A stretch of 64,000 bases of DNA from an uncultured Aggregatibacter sp. GTDB taxonomy: Bacteria > Pseudomonadota > Gammaproteobacteria > Enterobacterales > Pasteurellaceae. Position 1 is the stretch's first letter. The number at the start of each line of letters is the position of its first letter. The stretch lies in NCBI RefSeq assembly GCF_901873365.1, contig NZ_CABFLM010000115.1:3838-67837 (forward strand). The letters run 5' to 3'. This document shows, piece after piece, positions 48,735 through 58,344 of the stretch. The notes under the pieces were generated by a model. The model worked only from the letters and a program-made list of their open reading frames with translations. It made no database searches and was not told the DNA's origin. Position numbers and translations under genes: made by a program.

Positions 48735-51700
48735 TTATTTCAATAAAGTTAATAAAGCTTGTACAGGGTGTTTCGGCTGATAATGGGTGAAACGCTTTAC
48801 TTGGCTACGACAGGAATACCCGGTTGCCAAACAGAAGTTTGGATCTTTATATTGCAGTTTTTTCTCCCATGAGGCTTCATAAATGGCTTTCGACATTTCA
48901 ATATGCTGGGTTTCGTGCCCGAAAGTGCCAGCCATGCCGCAACAGCCGACACTTTCAACCTGCAACTGCTGGTCGAAGGCTGCAAAAATGTGTTGCCATT
49001 CTTTGCCACTGTTTGGCATCGCAGTCGTTTCTGTGCAGTGTGGGAATAAATACCACTGATGCGACTCAAAAGTGCGGTCGGTTTTTTCAGTGTTTTGTGC
49101 GGATAACAAGATGCCGTTATCCAACTGTTGCTTGAGCCATTCGTGGGCGGTCAGCACATGGAAATTACCGCGCTCAGCACCAAGAATTTCTTTGTATTCG
49201 TCACGATACGACAACACAATGGCGGGATCCACACCGACCAAAGGCATACCCAGTTTTGCCATACGATTAAGGAACTCAGCCTGATTTTTTGCGGTTTTTG
49301 CAAAACGGGTTAAAAAGCCCTTAATGTGTTGTGCTTTGCCGTTCGGTTTAAATGGCAATACCACAGGCTTAAAGCCCAGTTTTTGGGTTAACGCCACAAA
49401 ATCGGCAACAACTTTGGCATCATAATAAGAGGTGAATGGATCTTGCACGATAAGCAAAACACGTTGTTTTTCCACCGCACTTAAGCGTTCTAATTGCTCT
49501 AATGAGGCGTTTTGATGACCAAGTTGAATGAGTTGTTGTTGCAGATTGGGTGTTGAGAGCAAGGGTAAATCCGTCATGCCTAAACATTTTTCTGCCACCT
49601 TTTGGCTAAATTTAGTCGCTGTAAAATAATTAAAGAGCTTCGCTTGTTTTGCCATTAGCGGCGCAACGTATTCCACGTTGGACACTACATAATCTTTGAT
49701 TGGGCGCAGATAACGTTGGTGGTAAAAATGGAAGAACTTCGCGCGGAAACTCGGCACGTCGATTTTAATCGGGCATTGGCTGGCGCAAGCTTTACACGCC
49801 AGACAAGTATCCATTGCCGCTTTCACTTCATGGGAAAAATCGTATTCGCCACGGCGTTTTTGATAGCTGTTTTGGATTTTATGCACGATATCCGTGAGTT
49901 TTATCGTGGACTGTTTGAAATCCAATTGCGCCGGGGTAACTTGCTCGTTCGCTAATAAACGCAACCATTCACGCACCATGGCGGCGCGGCCTTTCGGTGA
50001 AAATACACGATTTTTACTCACTTTCATAGACGGGCACATGGTGCTGTGGACGTCAAAGTTAAAGCATAGCCCGTTACCGTTACAATTCATGGCACCGATA
50101 AATTCTTCTTTCATTTGAACGGGAATTTGGCGATCAAGGTCGGCTCGCATTGGCGATAAAATGGAATAAAGTGCTTGTTCGCTGTTTAACGGCGTACAGA
50201 TTTTCCCTGGATTGAGGCGATTTTGTGGGTCAAATAAGAATTTGATGTAACGTAATTCACGCCATAATTCGGGTGTAAAGAATTTTTCGCCGTATTGCGA
50301 GCGCATTCCTTTGCCATGTTCACCCCAAATTAATCCGCCGTATTTACGGGTGAGTTCTGCCACCTCGTCGGAAATCTGTTTGAATAATTTCACTTGCTCC
50401 AAATCGCATAAATCTAATGCAGGACGAACATGCAACACGCCCGCATCCACATGACCGAACATACCGTATTGTAGATTATGGCTATCTAATAAAGCGCGAA
50501 ACTCGGTAATGTAATCCGCCAGATTTTCCGGCGGCACACAAGTGTCTTCTACAAAAGGAATGGGTTTTGCCGCGCCTTTGGCATTGCCAAGTAACCCTAC
50601 GGCTTTTTTCCGCATGGCATAAATACGTTCAATGGACGGCAAATGATCGCAAACTTGGTAACCGATAATATGATCTTTGCCTTCAGCAATTTTTTGATCC
50701 AATTGTGCACATAACTGCGCCACTTGTTTTTCAATTAATGCCTGATTATTGCCGGCATATTCCACTATATTTAAGCCAAGAATAGGATGTTGTGCGTCTT
50801 CTGTTAACAGTTCTTTGACGGAGTGCCAAATAATGTCTTGTTTAGCCAAATTCAGCACTTTGGAATCGACAGTTTCTACAGAAAGTGCATTGGCTTTGAC
50901 CATAAAAGGCGCGTTGCGCAATGCCGCATCAAAAGAATTGTATTTAATGTTAATTAATGTGCGATGTTGTGGCAGCGGCATTAAATCCAATGTGGCTTCG
51001 CAAATAAAAGCAAGTGAGCCTTCAGAACCTGTCAAAATGCGGGTTAAATTGAATTCACTTAAATCATCGTTAAACACATTTTTTAAATCGTAACCGGTCA
51101 GAAAACGGTTCAATTGGGGCAAATCATTCAGGATTTGTGAGCGTTTGTCTTTGCAACGTTGAAAAATCTCTTGATGGATTTTTTTCACGTTGGCAGAGAG
51201 AGAGCTTTCTTCTGTATAGCGAAAAACGTCGTCAGATTTGACCGCACTTGTCTCTAAAATTTCGCCATTGATGAGCACAGCGCGTAAACCGAGCACGTGG
51301 TCGGAGGTTTTCCCGTATTGTAAAGATCCTTGTCCTGACGCATCCGTATTGATCATTCCCCCTAAGGTGGCGCGGTTACTGGTGGAGAGTTCCGGCGAGA
51401 AAAATAAACCGTGCGGTTTTAGAAATTGATTAAGCTGATCTTTCACCACGCCGGCTTGCACGCGCACCCAACGTTCTTTTACATTGAGTTCTAAAATCTT
51501 TGTCATGTGGCGAGAGAGATCAACAATAATATTGTTATTGATGGATTGCCCGTTCGTACCGGTGCCACCACCACGTGGCGTAAACGTCAGCGAAAGGTAT
51601 TTTTCCTGTTGTGCGAGTTTCGTTAGACGTACCACATCGGCAATGTTTTTCGGAAATAAAATGGCTTGCGGAAGTTGTTGGTAAACGCTGTTGTCGGTGG

Positions 51701-51824
51701 CGAGGCTAAGACGATCGGCATAATTTGAGGCAATATCTCCTTCAAAATGTTGCAATCGTAGCGCATCTAAATAATCACTGACTAATGGAGAAAGTTGAGG
51801 GATCTTTGTTAAGCGGGGTAGCAT
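48735..51824 (-). CDS. ydiJ: YdiJ-type FAD/4Fe-4S oxidoreductase
   Basis: A 1029-residue protein in three parts: an N-terminal FAD-binding PCMH domain (FTPRGGGTGTNGQSIN; TLGGMINTDASGQGSLQYGKT) and FAD-linked oxidase C domain (GMFGHVDAGVLHVRPALD); 4Fe-4S ferredoxin motifs (CNGNGLCFN..MCPSMK and CLACKACASQCPIKID); and a C-terminal CCG-type domain (VGCCGMAGTFGHE). It closely matches E. coli YdiJ, a D-2-hydroxyglutarate/D-lactate type dehydrogenase. I start at MLPRLTKIP (ATG 51822-51824), which aligns with the E. coli N-terminus, rather than an upstream TTG. First gene of the ydiJ-menI-hemH unit. Confidence 0.92.
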   Translation of the reverse strand: MLPRLTKIPQLSPLVSDYLDALRLQHFEGDIASNYADRLSLATDNSVYQQLPQAILFPKNIADVVRLTKLAQQEKYLSLTFTPRGGGTGTNGQSINNNIIVDLSRHMTKILELNVKERWVRVQAGVVKDQLNQFLKPHGLFFSPELSTSNRATLGGMINTDASGQGSLQYGKTSDHVLGLRAVLINGEILETSAVKSDDVFRYTEESSLSANVKKIHQEIFQRCKDKRSQILNDLPQLNRFLTGYDLKNVFNDDLSEFNLTRILTGSEGSLAFICEATLDLMPLPQHRTLINIKYNSFDAALRNAPFMVKANALSVETVDSKVLNLAKQDIIWHSVKELLTEDAQHPILGLNIVEYAGNNQALIEKQVAQLCAQLDQKIAEGKDHIIGYQVCDHLPSIERIYAMRKKAVGLLGNAKGAAKPIPFVEDTCVPPENLADYITEFRALLDSHNLQYGMFGHVDAGVLHVRPALDLCDLEQVKLFKQISDEVAELTRKYGGLIWGEHGKGMRSQYGEKFFTPELWRELRYIKFLFDPQNRLNPGKICTPLNSEQALYSILSPMRADLDRQIPVQMKEEFIGAMNCNGNGLCFNFDVHSTMCPSMKVSKNRVFSPKGRAAMVREWLRLLANEQVTPAQLDFKQSTIKLTDIVHKIQNSYQKRRGEYDFSHEVKAAMDTCLACKACASQCPIKIDVPSFRAKFFHFYHQRYLRPIKDYVVSNVEYVAPLMAKQAKLFNYFTATKFSQKVAEKCLGMTDLPLLSTPNLQQQLIQLGHQNASLEQLERLSAVEKQRVLLIVQDPFTSYYDAKVVADFVALTQKLGFKPVVLPFKPNGKAQHIKGFLTRFAKTAKNQAEFLNRMAKLGMPLVGVDPAIVLSYRDEYKEILGAERGNFHVLTAHEWLKQQLDNGILLSAQNTEKTDRTFESHQWYLFPHCTETTAMPNSGKEWQHIFAAFDQQLQVESVGCCGMAGTFGHETQHIEMSKAIYEASWEKKLQYKDPNFCLATGYSCRSQVKRFTHYQPKHPVQALLTLLK

Positions 51825-52231
51825 GTTGCACCATTCTCTATTTAAGCTAAAAGTCGTCAAAGTGTAACATAGAACGCAAGGGCGACGATATTTATGTCAT
51901 AAAATCAGGAAGTTGATTAAAAAATTGTCAATAAAAAGGTCTTTTTTGTTTAAATTTTGAGCAAAAGAGTGATCGATGATTTGATTTTCCATTTTTTAGG
52001 TAGGATAATACGCGAACTTTTGGACAGTCCTTCACATAAGGATATGAATTGCCAAAAGACAGAGTAGAGCAAGTTTGCTCTATTGATGTAATATCTTTGC
52101 CTTGAGATGACTTTTTAGATCGAACAGGTTAAGATAGCAGGTAGCACAATTCCTTTGTGTTGGTTTTCAGCTACATCAGCTGATACTTGTTTTAATTTAA
52201 ATAGATGACTACATTTAAGAGGATCATCAAA
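51825..52231. promoter_or_regulatory. Divergent ydiJ / ompA region with ompA promoter and long leader
   Basis: A strong sigma-70 promoter reads TTGATT (51981-51986), a 17-base spacer and GATAAT (52004-52009), predicting an ompA transcript start near 52016 and a leader of about 215 nt. The leader begins with a hairpin (CTTTTGG ... CCAAAAG, 52017-52058) and has AGAGGA before the start codon. No gene is seen in it. Confidence 0.75.
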
Positions 52232-53287
52232 ATGAAAAAAACTGCAATCGCATTAGCTATCGCTGGTTTAGCAGCAGCAACTGTAGCACAAGCTGCACCA
52301 CAAGCTAACACTTTCTATACTGGCGCAAAAGCCGGTTGGACTTCTTCCCACAACGGTTTCACCCAATTTCGTAATGCGGGTTATGATGTAAACCGTCACT
52401 CTGTAAACTACGGTGTGTTCGGTGGTTACCAAATCACTGATAACTTAGCAGCAGAAGTTGGCTATGAATATTTCGGTGGTTCTAAAATCAAAAGCCGCCA
52501 AGACAAAACTGAAGCTAAACACACTGCTCACGGTACTACTTTAGCACTTAAAGCAAGCTACCCTGTATTAGCCGATTTAGACGTTTATGGCCGTGTTGGT
52601 GCAGCATTAATCCGTAGCGATTACAAAGCTCCAGTGGCAGGCGGTAAATTAAAAGCTCACAACTTCAAAGTATCTCCGGTTTTAGCAGCAGGTGTTGAAT
52701 ATGCAATTCTTCCAGAATTAGCAGCACGTTTAGAATACCAATGGACTGCTCGTGTAGGTAACTTAGGTAAAGCTCTTGTTAAAAATGGTCCGGCTCCACG
52801 TGGACGTCACGCAGAGTTCTCTCCAAACATGGGTACTGTTGCTTTAGGTTTATCTTACCGTTTCGGTCAAGGTCAAGCACCTATGCCGGCACCTGAAGCG
52901 AAAGTTGTAAACAAAACTTTCAACTTGAACTCTGATGTGACTTTCGCATTCGGCAAAGCTGACTTAAAACCACAAGCTCGTGGCGTATTAGATGGTATCT
53001 ACGGCGAAATCGCACAAGTTAGCAATGCGAACGTTAAAGTTGCAGGTTACACAGACCGTATCGGTTCTGACGCTTACAACCAAAAATTATCTCAAAAACG
53101 TGCTGAAAGCGTTGCTAACTACTTAGTGTCCAAAGGTGTTTCTCAACACGATATTTCTGCAACCGGTTATGGTAAAGCAAATCCAGTTACTGGTAACAAA
53201 TGTGACGCAGTTAAAGGCCGTAAAGCGCTTATCGCTTGTTTAGCTGATGACCGTCGTGTAGAAATCGCAGTTAGCGGTACTAAATAA
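52232..53287 (+). CDS. ompA: Outer membrane protein OmpA (P5 homologue)
   Basis: A 351-residue porin-like structural protein: signal MKKTAIALAIAGLAAATVAQA, an eight-strand N-terminal beta-barrel (mature ~1-175), a proline-rich hinge (GQGQAPMPAPEAK) and a C-terminal OmpA domain (NSDVTFAFGKADLKPQA, VAGYTDRIGSDAYN, LSQKRAESVANYLV) that binds peptidoglycan. A disulfide-type pair (CDAVKG..LIACLADDRR) lies near the end. Codon use is strongly biased, as expected for an abundant protein. I use the ATG at 52232; an upstream in-frame ATG would spoil the signal peptide. Confidence 0.96.
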   Translation: MKKTAIALAIAGLAAATVAQAAPQANTFYTGAKAGWTSSHNGFTQFRNAGYDVNRHSVNYGVFGGYQITDNLAAEVGYEYFGGSKIKSRQDKTEAKHTAHGTTLALKASYPVLADLDVYGRVGAALIRSDYKAPVAGGKLKAHNFKVSPVLAAGVEYAILPELAARLEYQWTARVGNLGKALVKNGPAPRGRHAEFSPNMGTVALGLSYRFGQGQAPMPAPEAKVVNKTFNLNSDVTFAFGKADLKPQARGVLDGIYGEIAQVSNANVKVAGYTDRIGSDAYNQKLSQKRAESVANYLVSKGVSQHDISATGYGKANPVTGNKCDAVKGRKALIACLADDRRVEIAVSGTK

Positions 53288-53323
53288 TTAGCATTTTGTT
53301 AATTATTTTCAGATAAAGATAAA

Positions 53324-53360
53324 AAAGACCTAAACCTATGTTTAGGTCTTTTGTTTTTTA
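53324..53360 (+). terminator. Intrinsic terminator after ompA
   Basis: AAAGACCTAAAC (53324-53335) pairs with GTTTAGGTCTTT (53340-53351), then TGTTTTTT. Confidence 0.9.
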
Positions 53361-53389
53361 GCTAAGTTTAATGATTGTAAGGAAAAAAA

Positions 53390-53971
53390 ATGAAAAAATG
53401 GCTTGTTCTGATTATTGTTGCCGTTGTTGCGGCTATGGCCTTAATTCCAAGTTATAACGGCTTGGTTGCCGCGGAAGAACAAATTAATTCCGTATGGGCA
53501 AATGTTGAATCGACTTATCAACGTCGTTCCGATTTGATCCCGAATTTGGTGAATACCGTAAAAGGCCAGGCAAACTTTGAAAAAGAAACCTTGACCGGTG
53601 TTGTTGAAGCGCGTGCAAAAGCAACGCAAACCAAAATTGATCCGTCTCATTTAACGGAAGAGCAATTAACCCAATTCCAACAAAGCCAAAATGAAGTAGG
53701 TTCAGCCTTGTCCCGTTTATTGGTGAGCGTAGAGAATTATCCTGAATTGCGTGCGAACGAAGGTTTTATGAACTTACAAGCGCAATTGGAAGGTACCGAA
53801 AATCGCATTAACGTTGCGCGTAATAAATTCAATGAAGCGGCACGTGAATACAACCAAAAAATTCGTACATTCCCAACTAAATTAGTGGCGATGATTTTTG
53901 GTTTCAAAGAAAAACCTTATTTCAAATCTGTTGCCGGTGCTGAAAATGCGCCGACAGTGAATTTTAACTAA
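53390..53971 (+). CDS. lemA: LemA family protein
   Basis: A 193-residue membrane-anchored protein: one N-terminal span (~4-22) followed by a LemA helical domain (VWANVESTYQRRSDLIPNLVNTVKG; ENRINVARNKFNEAAREYNQKIRTFP). The exact role of LemA is not established. It lies directly before two TPM-domain genes, a combination seen in many bacteria, suggesting they work together at the membrane. AAGGAAAAAAA precedes the ATG. Confidence 0.93.
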   Translation: MKKWLVLIIVAVVAAMALIPSYNGLVAAEEQINSVWANVESTYQRRSDLIPNLVNTVKGQANFEKETLTGVVEARAKATQTKIDPSHLTEEQLTQFQQSQNEVGSALSRLLVSVENYPELRANEGFMNLQAQLEGTENRINVARNKFNEAAREYNQKIRTFPTKLVAMIFGFKEKPYFKSVAGAENAPTVNFN

Positions 53972-53992
53972 ACGGATAATAAGGTGGCGACC

Positions 53993-54442
53993 ATGCCATT
54001 ATTTGCAAAAATTCCGATAGATAAAAAACAGCTTGAGGCGGCAATCGCCCGCCTTGAGCGACAAACCTCCGCCGAGTTTCGGATTTTTATCGAACGAAAA
54101 ATACCGTCAAAACCGACCGCACTTTCTGTTTATGAACGTGCGTTGGGTGTTTTTTCACAACTTGAAATGCATCAAACGGCGGCGCGTAATGGCGTGTTGA
54201 TTTATATTGCCTATGATGATCGTCAATGTGCGATTATCGGAGACATTGGTATTCATCAGTATGTGGGCGATGACTTTTGGCAAACAGAATGTGCCCGCAT
54301 GATTGCGCATTTTAAACAAAAGCAATATACGGAAGGTATTTTGGCTTCGATGCAGAAAATTGGTGAACACTTAATTCAGCATTTTCCGGTTCAACCGGAC
54401 GATCAAAATGAACTGGATAACGAGGTGATCATTCATGATTAA
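53993..54442 (+). CDS. TPM-domain protein, cytoplasmic-side partner
   Basis: A 149-residue protein with a TPM domain (RQTSAEFRIFIERKI; RNGVLIYIAYDDRQCAIIGDIGIHQYVGDDFW; HFKQKQYTEGILASMQKIGEHL). It lacks the signal peptide of classical TPM phosphatases; I see no membrane span. I start at ATG 53993 (MPLFAKIPIDK), with AAGGTGG upstream; an in-frame GTG three codons earlier is possible. It follows lemA by 21 bases and overlaps the next gene by eight. Confidence 0.85.
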   Translation: MPLFAKIPIDKKQLEAAIARLERQTSAEFRIFIERKIPSKPTALSVYERALGVFSQLEMHQTAARNGVLIYIAYDDRQCAIIGDIGIHQYVGDDFWQTECARMIAHFKQKQYTEGILASMQKIGEHLIQHFPVQPDDQNELDNEVIIHD

Positions 54443-55238
54443 GCGTGTATTGGGTTTATTGAGCTTAAAAAGTGCGGTCATTTTTTTCTGCATTTTTATG
54501 GCAACGACTGTTTCTGCCGTCACTTTTCCTGATTCGCCAAAACCTTTCCGTTATGTGAATGACTACACGAAAACGTTATCAGTAAAAGAGTTGGACGCAT
54601 TAGAAGCGAAGTTGGCAGCCTATAGCAAAGAAACCAGTTCGCAAATTGCAGTGGTGATTGTGCCAACGACAGGTGAATATGAGGTTTCTCAATATGCCTT
54701 TGAATTAGGCGATAAATGGGGAATCGGGCGGAAAAATCTGAATAACGGTGTGTTGTTACTCATTGCGAAAGAGGATCGCAAATTATTTATTGCGGTGGGA
54801 CAAGGGTTGCAAGGCGTGTTGACTGATGCGCTGGCTTCACAAATTATTCGCAACCAAATTCGCCCTTATTTCCGCAACGAGCAATATGCCCAAGGCATTG
54901 ATAACGGCTTGGACTATATTATTGCTGCCACCAAAGGCGAATTTGCGGCACAAGCGGAAGAGGAAAAGGATTTCGGGGATGTTGTGCCCTTTATCATGCT
55001 CGCGCTGTTTATTTTGATTGTGGTGATAGCGGAGGTTAACAGTCGTCGCGCTTACGTCAGCCCAACGAATAACCATGTCTTGAATGAAATATTGCGCCAA
55101 TCAATGTCAGATCATCGCCGTCATGGCAGAGGCGGTGGCGGTTTCGGTGGCTTTGGTGGAGGCGGTTTTGGCGGTGGCTCCGGTGGAGGTTTCGGTGGAG
55201 GCGGTTTTGACGGCGGTGGGGCAGGTGGTAGCTGGTAA
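54435..55238 (+). CDS. TPM-domain membrane protein with glycine-rich tail (YgcG-like)
   Basis: A 267-residue protein: signal or anchor segment (~12-29), TPM domain (VNDYTKTLSVKELDALEAKL; SSQIAVVIVPTTG; YAFELGDKWGIGRKNLNNGVLLLIAKEDRKLFIAVG), one membrane span (VVPFIMLALFILIVVIAEV, ~187-205), and a C-terminal tail of about 40 residues that is nearly all glycine with some phenylalanine and serine, ending GGAGGSW. That arrangement is typical of YgcG-type proteins. Function is not established. It completes the lemA-TPM-TPM unit. Confidence 0.88.
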   Translation: MIKRVLGLLSLKSAVIFFCIFMATTVSAVTFPDSPKPFRYVNDYTKTLSVKELDALEAKLAAYSKETSSQIAVVIVPTTGEYEVSQYAFELGDKWGIGRKNLNNGVLLLIAKEDRKLFIAVGQGLQGVLTDALASQIIRNQIRPYFRNEQYAQGIDNGLDYIIAATKGEFAAQAEEEKDFGDVVPFIMLALFILIVVIAEVNSRRAYVSPTNNHVLNEILRQSMSDHRRHGRGGGGFGGFGGGGFGGGSGGGFGGGGFDGGGAGGSW

Positions 55239-55319
55239 TACCCTTTTGGATTTATTGGTCGGGCACATTGTTTGTGATACAATGCGCGCGTTTTCTCTTC
55301 AATGCATATAAGGAACATT

Positions 55320-55649
55320 ATGGAAACGTTAGATAAAATCAAAAAACAGATTAGCGAAAATCCGATTCTGATTTACATGAAAGGCTCGCCAAAATTCCCT
55401 TCTTGCGGTTTCTCTGCGCGTGCGGTAGAAGCGTTAATTAACTGTGGCGTACCCTTCGGTTATGTGGATATTTTGCAACATCCGGATATTCGTGCAGAGT
55501 TACCGGCTTACGCCAATTGGCCGACATTTCCACAATTATGGGTAGAAGGCGAACTTGTTGGCGGTTGTGATATCGTATTGGAAATGTATCAACAAGGTGA
55601 ACTCAAAACCTTATTAGAAGAAGTCGCTGCAAGACATCCACAAGCGTAA
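55320..55649 (+). CDS. grxD: Monothiol glutaredoxin 4
   Basis: A 109-residue CGFS glutaredoxin: the active site is C29-G-F-S in PSCGFSARA, with the WPTFPQLWV and GGCDIVLEMYQ glutathione-site segments. Such proteins carry 2Fe-2S clusters and pass them to client proteins with BolA partners. AAGGAACATT precedes the ATG at 55320; an earlier in-frame ATG has no site. Confidence 0.95.
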   Translation: METLDKIKKQISENPILIYMKGSPKFPSCGFSARAVEALINCGVPFGYVDILQHPDIRAELPAYANWPTFPQLWVEGELVGGCDIVLEMYQQGELKTLLEEVAARHPQA

Positions 55650-55662
55650 AATGTTTTCTAAA

Positions 55663-55698
55663 AAACCGCACTTTGGTTTTCTCAAGTACGGTTTTTTT
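55663..55698 (+). terminator. Terminator from a partly decayed uptake-signal pair, after grxD
   Basis: AAACCGCACTT (55663-55673) faces AAGTACGGTTTTTTT (55684-55698). The right copy has A in place of G, giving one mismatch in the stem. Confidence 0.75.
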
Positions 55699-55854
55699 GT
55701 GAGTTAATTCCTTGTAAATTGTTTTAATAAAACGATGAAAAATCGAAATCTACTGGAAACCAGCCGCACTTTATGATATAAAGCACGACGTTATTTTGCT
55801 GTTTAAAAGTAACGTTTATTTTTTAATCAATTTACTAAAACACACACATATCAG

Positions 55855-55931
55855 AAAGGCTAAATCGGGGTGCCAAACGGTCGATTGGCTGGATATGTGG
55901 AGGCTAAACCCCAAACAAAAGGAAAATTATT
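55855..55931 (+). promoter_or_regulatory. Putative rpsB leader (S2 autoregulatory RNA)
   Basis: The 77 bases before rpsB include GTGCCAAACGG, GGCTGGATATG, TGGAGGC and AAACCCC elements. In gamma-proteobacteria the rpsB 5' leader is a structured RNA bound by S2 for feedback control; assignment here rests on position and G/C-rich patches, not on a full structure match. Confidence 0.4.
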
Positions 55932-56654
55932 ATGGCACAAGTTTCTATGCGCGATATGCTTCAAGCAGGCGTTCACTTCGGTCACCAAACTCGTTACTGG
56001 AACCCAAAAATGAAACCATTCATTTTCGGACCACGCAACGGCGTTCATATCATCAACCTTGAAAAAACCGTTCCAATGTTCAACGCAGCATTAGCTGAGT
56101 TAACCCGCATTGCGAGCAACAACGGTAAAGTATTATTCGTTGGTACCAAACGCGCAGCGACCGATGCAGTGCAAGCAGCAGCATTAGACTGTCAACAATA
56201 CTATGTAAACCACCGTTGGTTAGGCGGTATGTTGACCAACTGGAAAACAGTTCGTCAATCCATCAAACGTTTAAAAGATTTAGAAACGCAATCTCAAGAC
56301 GGCACTTTCGACAAATTAACCAAAAAAGAAGCGTTAATGCGTACCCGTGAGATGGAAAAACTTGAATTAAGCCTTGGCGGTATCAAAGAGATGGGCGGTC
56401 TTCCGGATGCATTATTCGTTATCGGTGCAGACCACGAACATATCGCAGTAAAAGAAGCAAACAACTTGGGTATTCCGGTATTTGCTATCGTTGATACTAA
56501 CTCTAGCCCGGACGGCGTAGATTTTGTTATCCCAGGTAACGATGACGCAGCACGTGCAATTCAACTTTATCTTTCTTCTGCTGCTGCTGCGATCAAAGAA
56601 GGTCGTGGTAACGAAGCCGCGGTTGCTGAAGAATTAGCGCAAGCCGCAGAATAA
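55932..56654 (+). CDS. rpsB: 30S ribosomal protein S2
   Basis: S2 (240 residues) binds the 30S head-body junction. [48 protein letters not shown] and [20 protein letters not shown] are standard. AAAGGAAAATTATT precedes the ATG. Codon use is strongly biased. It pairs with tsf downstream, as in nearly all bacteria. Confidence 0.98.
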   Translation: MAQVSMRDMLQAGVHFGHQTRYWNPKMKPFIFGPRNGVHIINLEKTVPMFNAALAELTRIASNNGKVLFVGTKRAATDAVQAAALDCQQYYVNHRWLGGMLTNWKTVRQSIKRLKDLETQSQDGTFDKLTKKEALMRTREMEKLELSLGGIKEMGGLPDALFVIGADHEHIAVKEANNLGIPVFAIVDTNSSPDGVDFVIPGNDDAARAIQLYLSSAAAAIKEGRGNEAAVAEELAQAAE

Positions 56655-56710
56655 TTCAGGCGATTGCGATAAGGCGTAAGCCCTTATTAATCAGATGATT
56701 AATGAATAAG

Positions 56711-56740
56711 CAGGGGGCTAAATAGCTCCCTGTATTTTTT
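56711..56740 (+). terminator. Terminator/attenuator between rpsB and tsf
   Basis: CAGGGGGCT-AAAT-AGCTCCCTG (56711-56732) is followed by TATTTTTT. In E. coli a similar hairpin sits in the same gap and lets only part of transcription pass to tsf. Confidence 0.8.
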
Positions 56741-56796
56741 AGATCTAAAAGTGCGGTCTTTTTCCACCGCATTTTAAACTGACAGAGGATTTTAAA

Positions 56797-57645
56797 ATGG
56801 CTGAAATCACAGCATCATTAGTAAAAGAACTGCGTGAACGTACCGGCGCAGGTATGATGGAATGTAAAAAAGCATTAGTTGAAGCAAACGGCGACATCGA
56901 ATTAGCTATCGATAACATGCGTAAATCCGGTCAAGCAAAAGCGGCGAAAAAAGCAGGCCGTGTTGCAGCTGAAGGTGTTATCCTTGCTCGCGTACAAAAT
57001 GGTTTTGGTGTATTAGTTGAAATGAACTGCGAAACTGACTTCGTTGCAAAAGATGCCGGTTTCTTAGGTTTAGCCAACGAAGTGGCAGACTACGCAGCAG
57101 CACACAAAGGCGCAACCATCGAACAACTTCAAGCGCAATTTGAAGAAAAACGTGCTGCATTAGTGGCAAAAATCGGTGAAAATATGACCATCCGTCGTGT
57201 TGCTTACATCGAGGGCGATGTTGTAGGCTCTTACTTACACGGCGCGAAAATCGGTGTATTAGTGGCGGGTAAAGGCGCAGACGATGAATTGTTAAAACAC
57301 ATCGCAATGCACGTTGCAGCAAGCCGTCCAGACTATGTTAACCCAAGTGATGTTCCGGCTGATGTGGTTGAACATGAGCGTAACATCCAAGTGGATATCG
57401 CAATGCAATCCGGCAAACCACGCGAAATCGCAGAAAAAATGGTTGAAGGCCGTATGAAGAAATTCACGGGCGAAGTTTCTTTAACCGGTCAACCTTTCGT
57501 GATGGATCCATCTAAATCCGTTGGTGATTTGTTAAAAGAAAAAGGTGCTGAAATCTCTAACTTCATCCGCTTAGAAGTGGGCGAAGGTATCGAGAAAGTA
57601 GAAACTGACTTCGCAGCAGAAGTTGCTGCCATGTCTAAAGCGTAA
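56797..57645 (+). CDS. tsf: Elongation factor Ts
   Basis: EF-Ts (282 residues) exchanges GDP on EF-Tu. The N-terminal UBA-like domain ([32 protein letters not shown]), the core ([16 protein letters not shown] with the TDFV contact motif; [14 protein letters not shown]) and the C-terminal module are complete. CAGAGGATTTTAAA precedes the ATG. Confidence 0.98.
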   Translation: MAEITASLVKELRERTGAGMMECKKALVEANGDIELAIDNMRKSGQAKAAKKAGRVAAEGVILARVQNGFGVLVEMNCETDFVAKDAGFLGLANEVADYAAAHKGATIEQLQAQFEEKRAALVAKIGENMTIRRVAYIEGDVVGSYLHGAKIGVLVAGKGADDELLKHIAMHVAASRPDYVNPSDVPADVVEHERNIQVDIAMQSGKPREIAEKMVEGRMKKFTGEVSLTGQPFVMDPSKSVGDLLKEKGAEISNFIRLEVGEGIEKVETDFAAEVAAMSKA

Positions 57646-57679
57646 TAGATAATTTAAGTCGAAAATCGCGATAACTCAT

Positions 57680-57730
57680 CTGCGCCTAAATGTGGGATAA
57701 AATACCGACAAATTTAGGCGCAGATTTTTT
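57680..57730 (+). terminator. Intrinsic terminator after tsf
   Basis: CTGCGCCTAAAT (57680-57691) pairs with ATTTAGGCGCAG (57712-57723), followed by ATTTTTT. Confidence 0.85.
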
Positions 57731-57818
57731 ATGAAAACGCTCTAACTCCTTCCACCTCTTACAAAGCCTAAAGATCGGCATCGAAAATGCCGATAAGCGG
57801 AGAGTAAGAAAAAGCAGA

Positions 57819-58151
57819 TTAAATTTCTTTGATCACTTCAGTAGATGCATTATTCATCACCGATTCCATGCCTTTTTGCGCGGCAGCCTGTGAGGAATAA
57901 TATTGACTACGACCGATTTCTTGGTGATTCGCCGCTTTCAACACAAAATACGGTTGATCACTTTTTGTCATGCGAAACTCAAAGTTTTTCGCATCTACGC
58001 CATTTTTTTGGACGGAAGCAATACCGTTTTGTGCAGCGGCTTTTGTTTTGTAAAGCTCACTGGTTAAGATCACTTGTCCGTTAGTAGCGATTAAGTTGAA
58101 CATAAATTGACCGTCTTTGGCTGTTTTTAATTCATAATGTCCTTGTGCCAT
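57819..58151 (-). CDS. YegP-type protein with two DUF1508 repeats
   Basis: A 110-residue protein made of two similar halves: GHYELKTAKDGQFMFNLIATNGQVILTSELYKTKAAAQNGIASV and FEFRMTKSDQPYFVLKAANHQEIGRSQYYSSQAAAQKGMESV, each a DUF1508 unit. It is of the YegP/UPF0339 family. No function is established. It ends in a short tail STEVIKEI. The ATG has AGAGGTGTAAAC upstream. It stands alone between tsf and manA. Confidence 0.9.
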   Translation of the reverse strand: MAQGHYELKTAKDGQFMFNLIATNGQVILTSELYKTKAAAQNGIASVQKNGVDAKNFEFRMTKSDQPYFVLKAANHQEIGRSQYYSSQAAAQKGMESVMNNASTEVIKEI

Positions 58152-58344
58152 GTTTACACCTCTTGTTAAGTTAATGTGTTTCGTTATCTAAAATTTCATA
58201 AAATAAACGCGACAATCGCGATTAAAAAGAAATTTTAGATGGGGCTAAATGTATAAAAAAAGCCTGTATATCGCAACAGTTAAGTGGAAGAATATGCTAA
58301 AATGTCGCCTTTATTTTAGGCAAAGCAACGCTAAACGAGAACAC

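Noticed and set aside
55121..55342. Proline-rich minus-strand frame (repeats of PPPKPPP).
   Set aside because: It is the antisense reading of the glycine-rich tail of the TPM protein.
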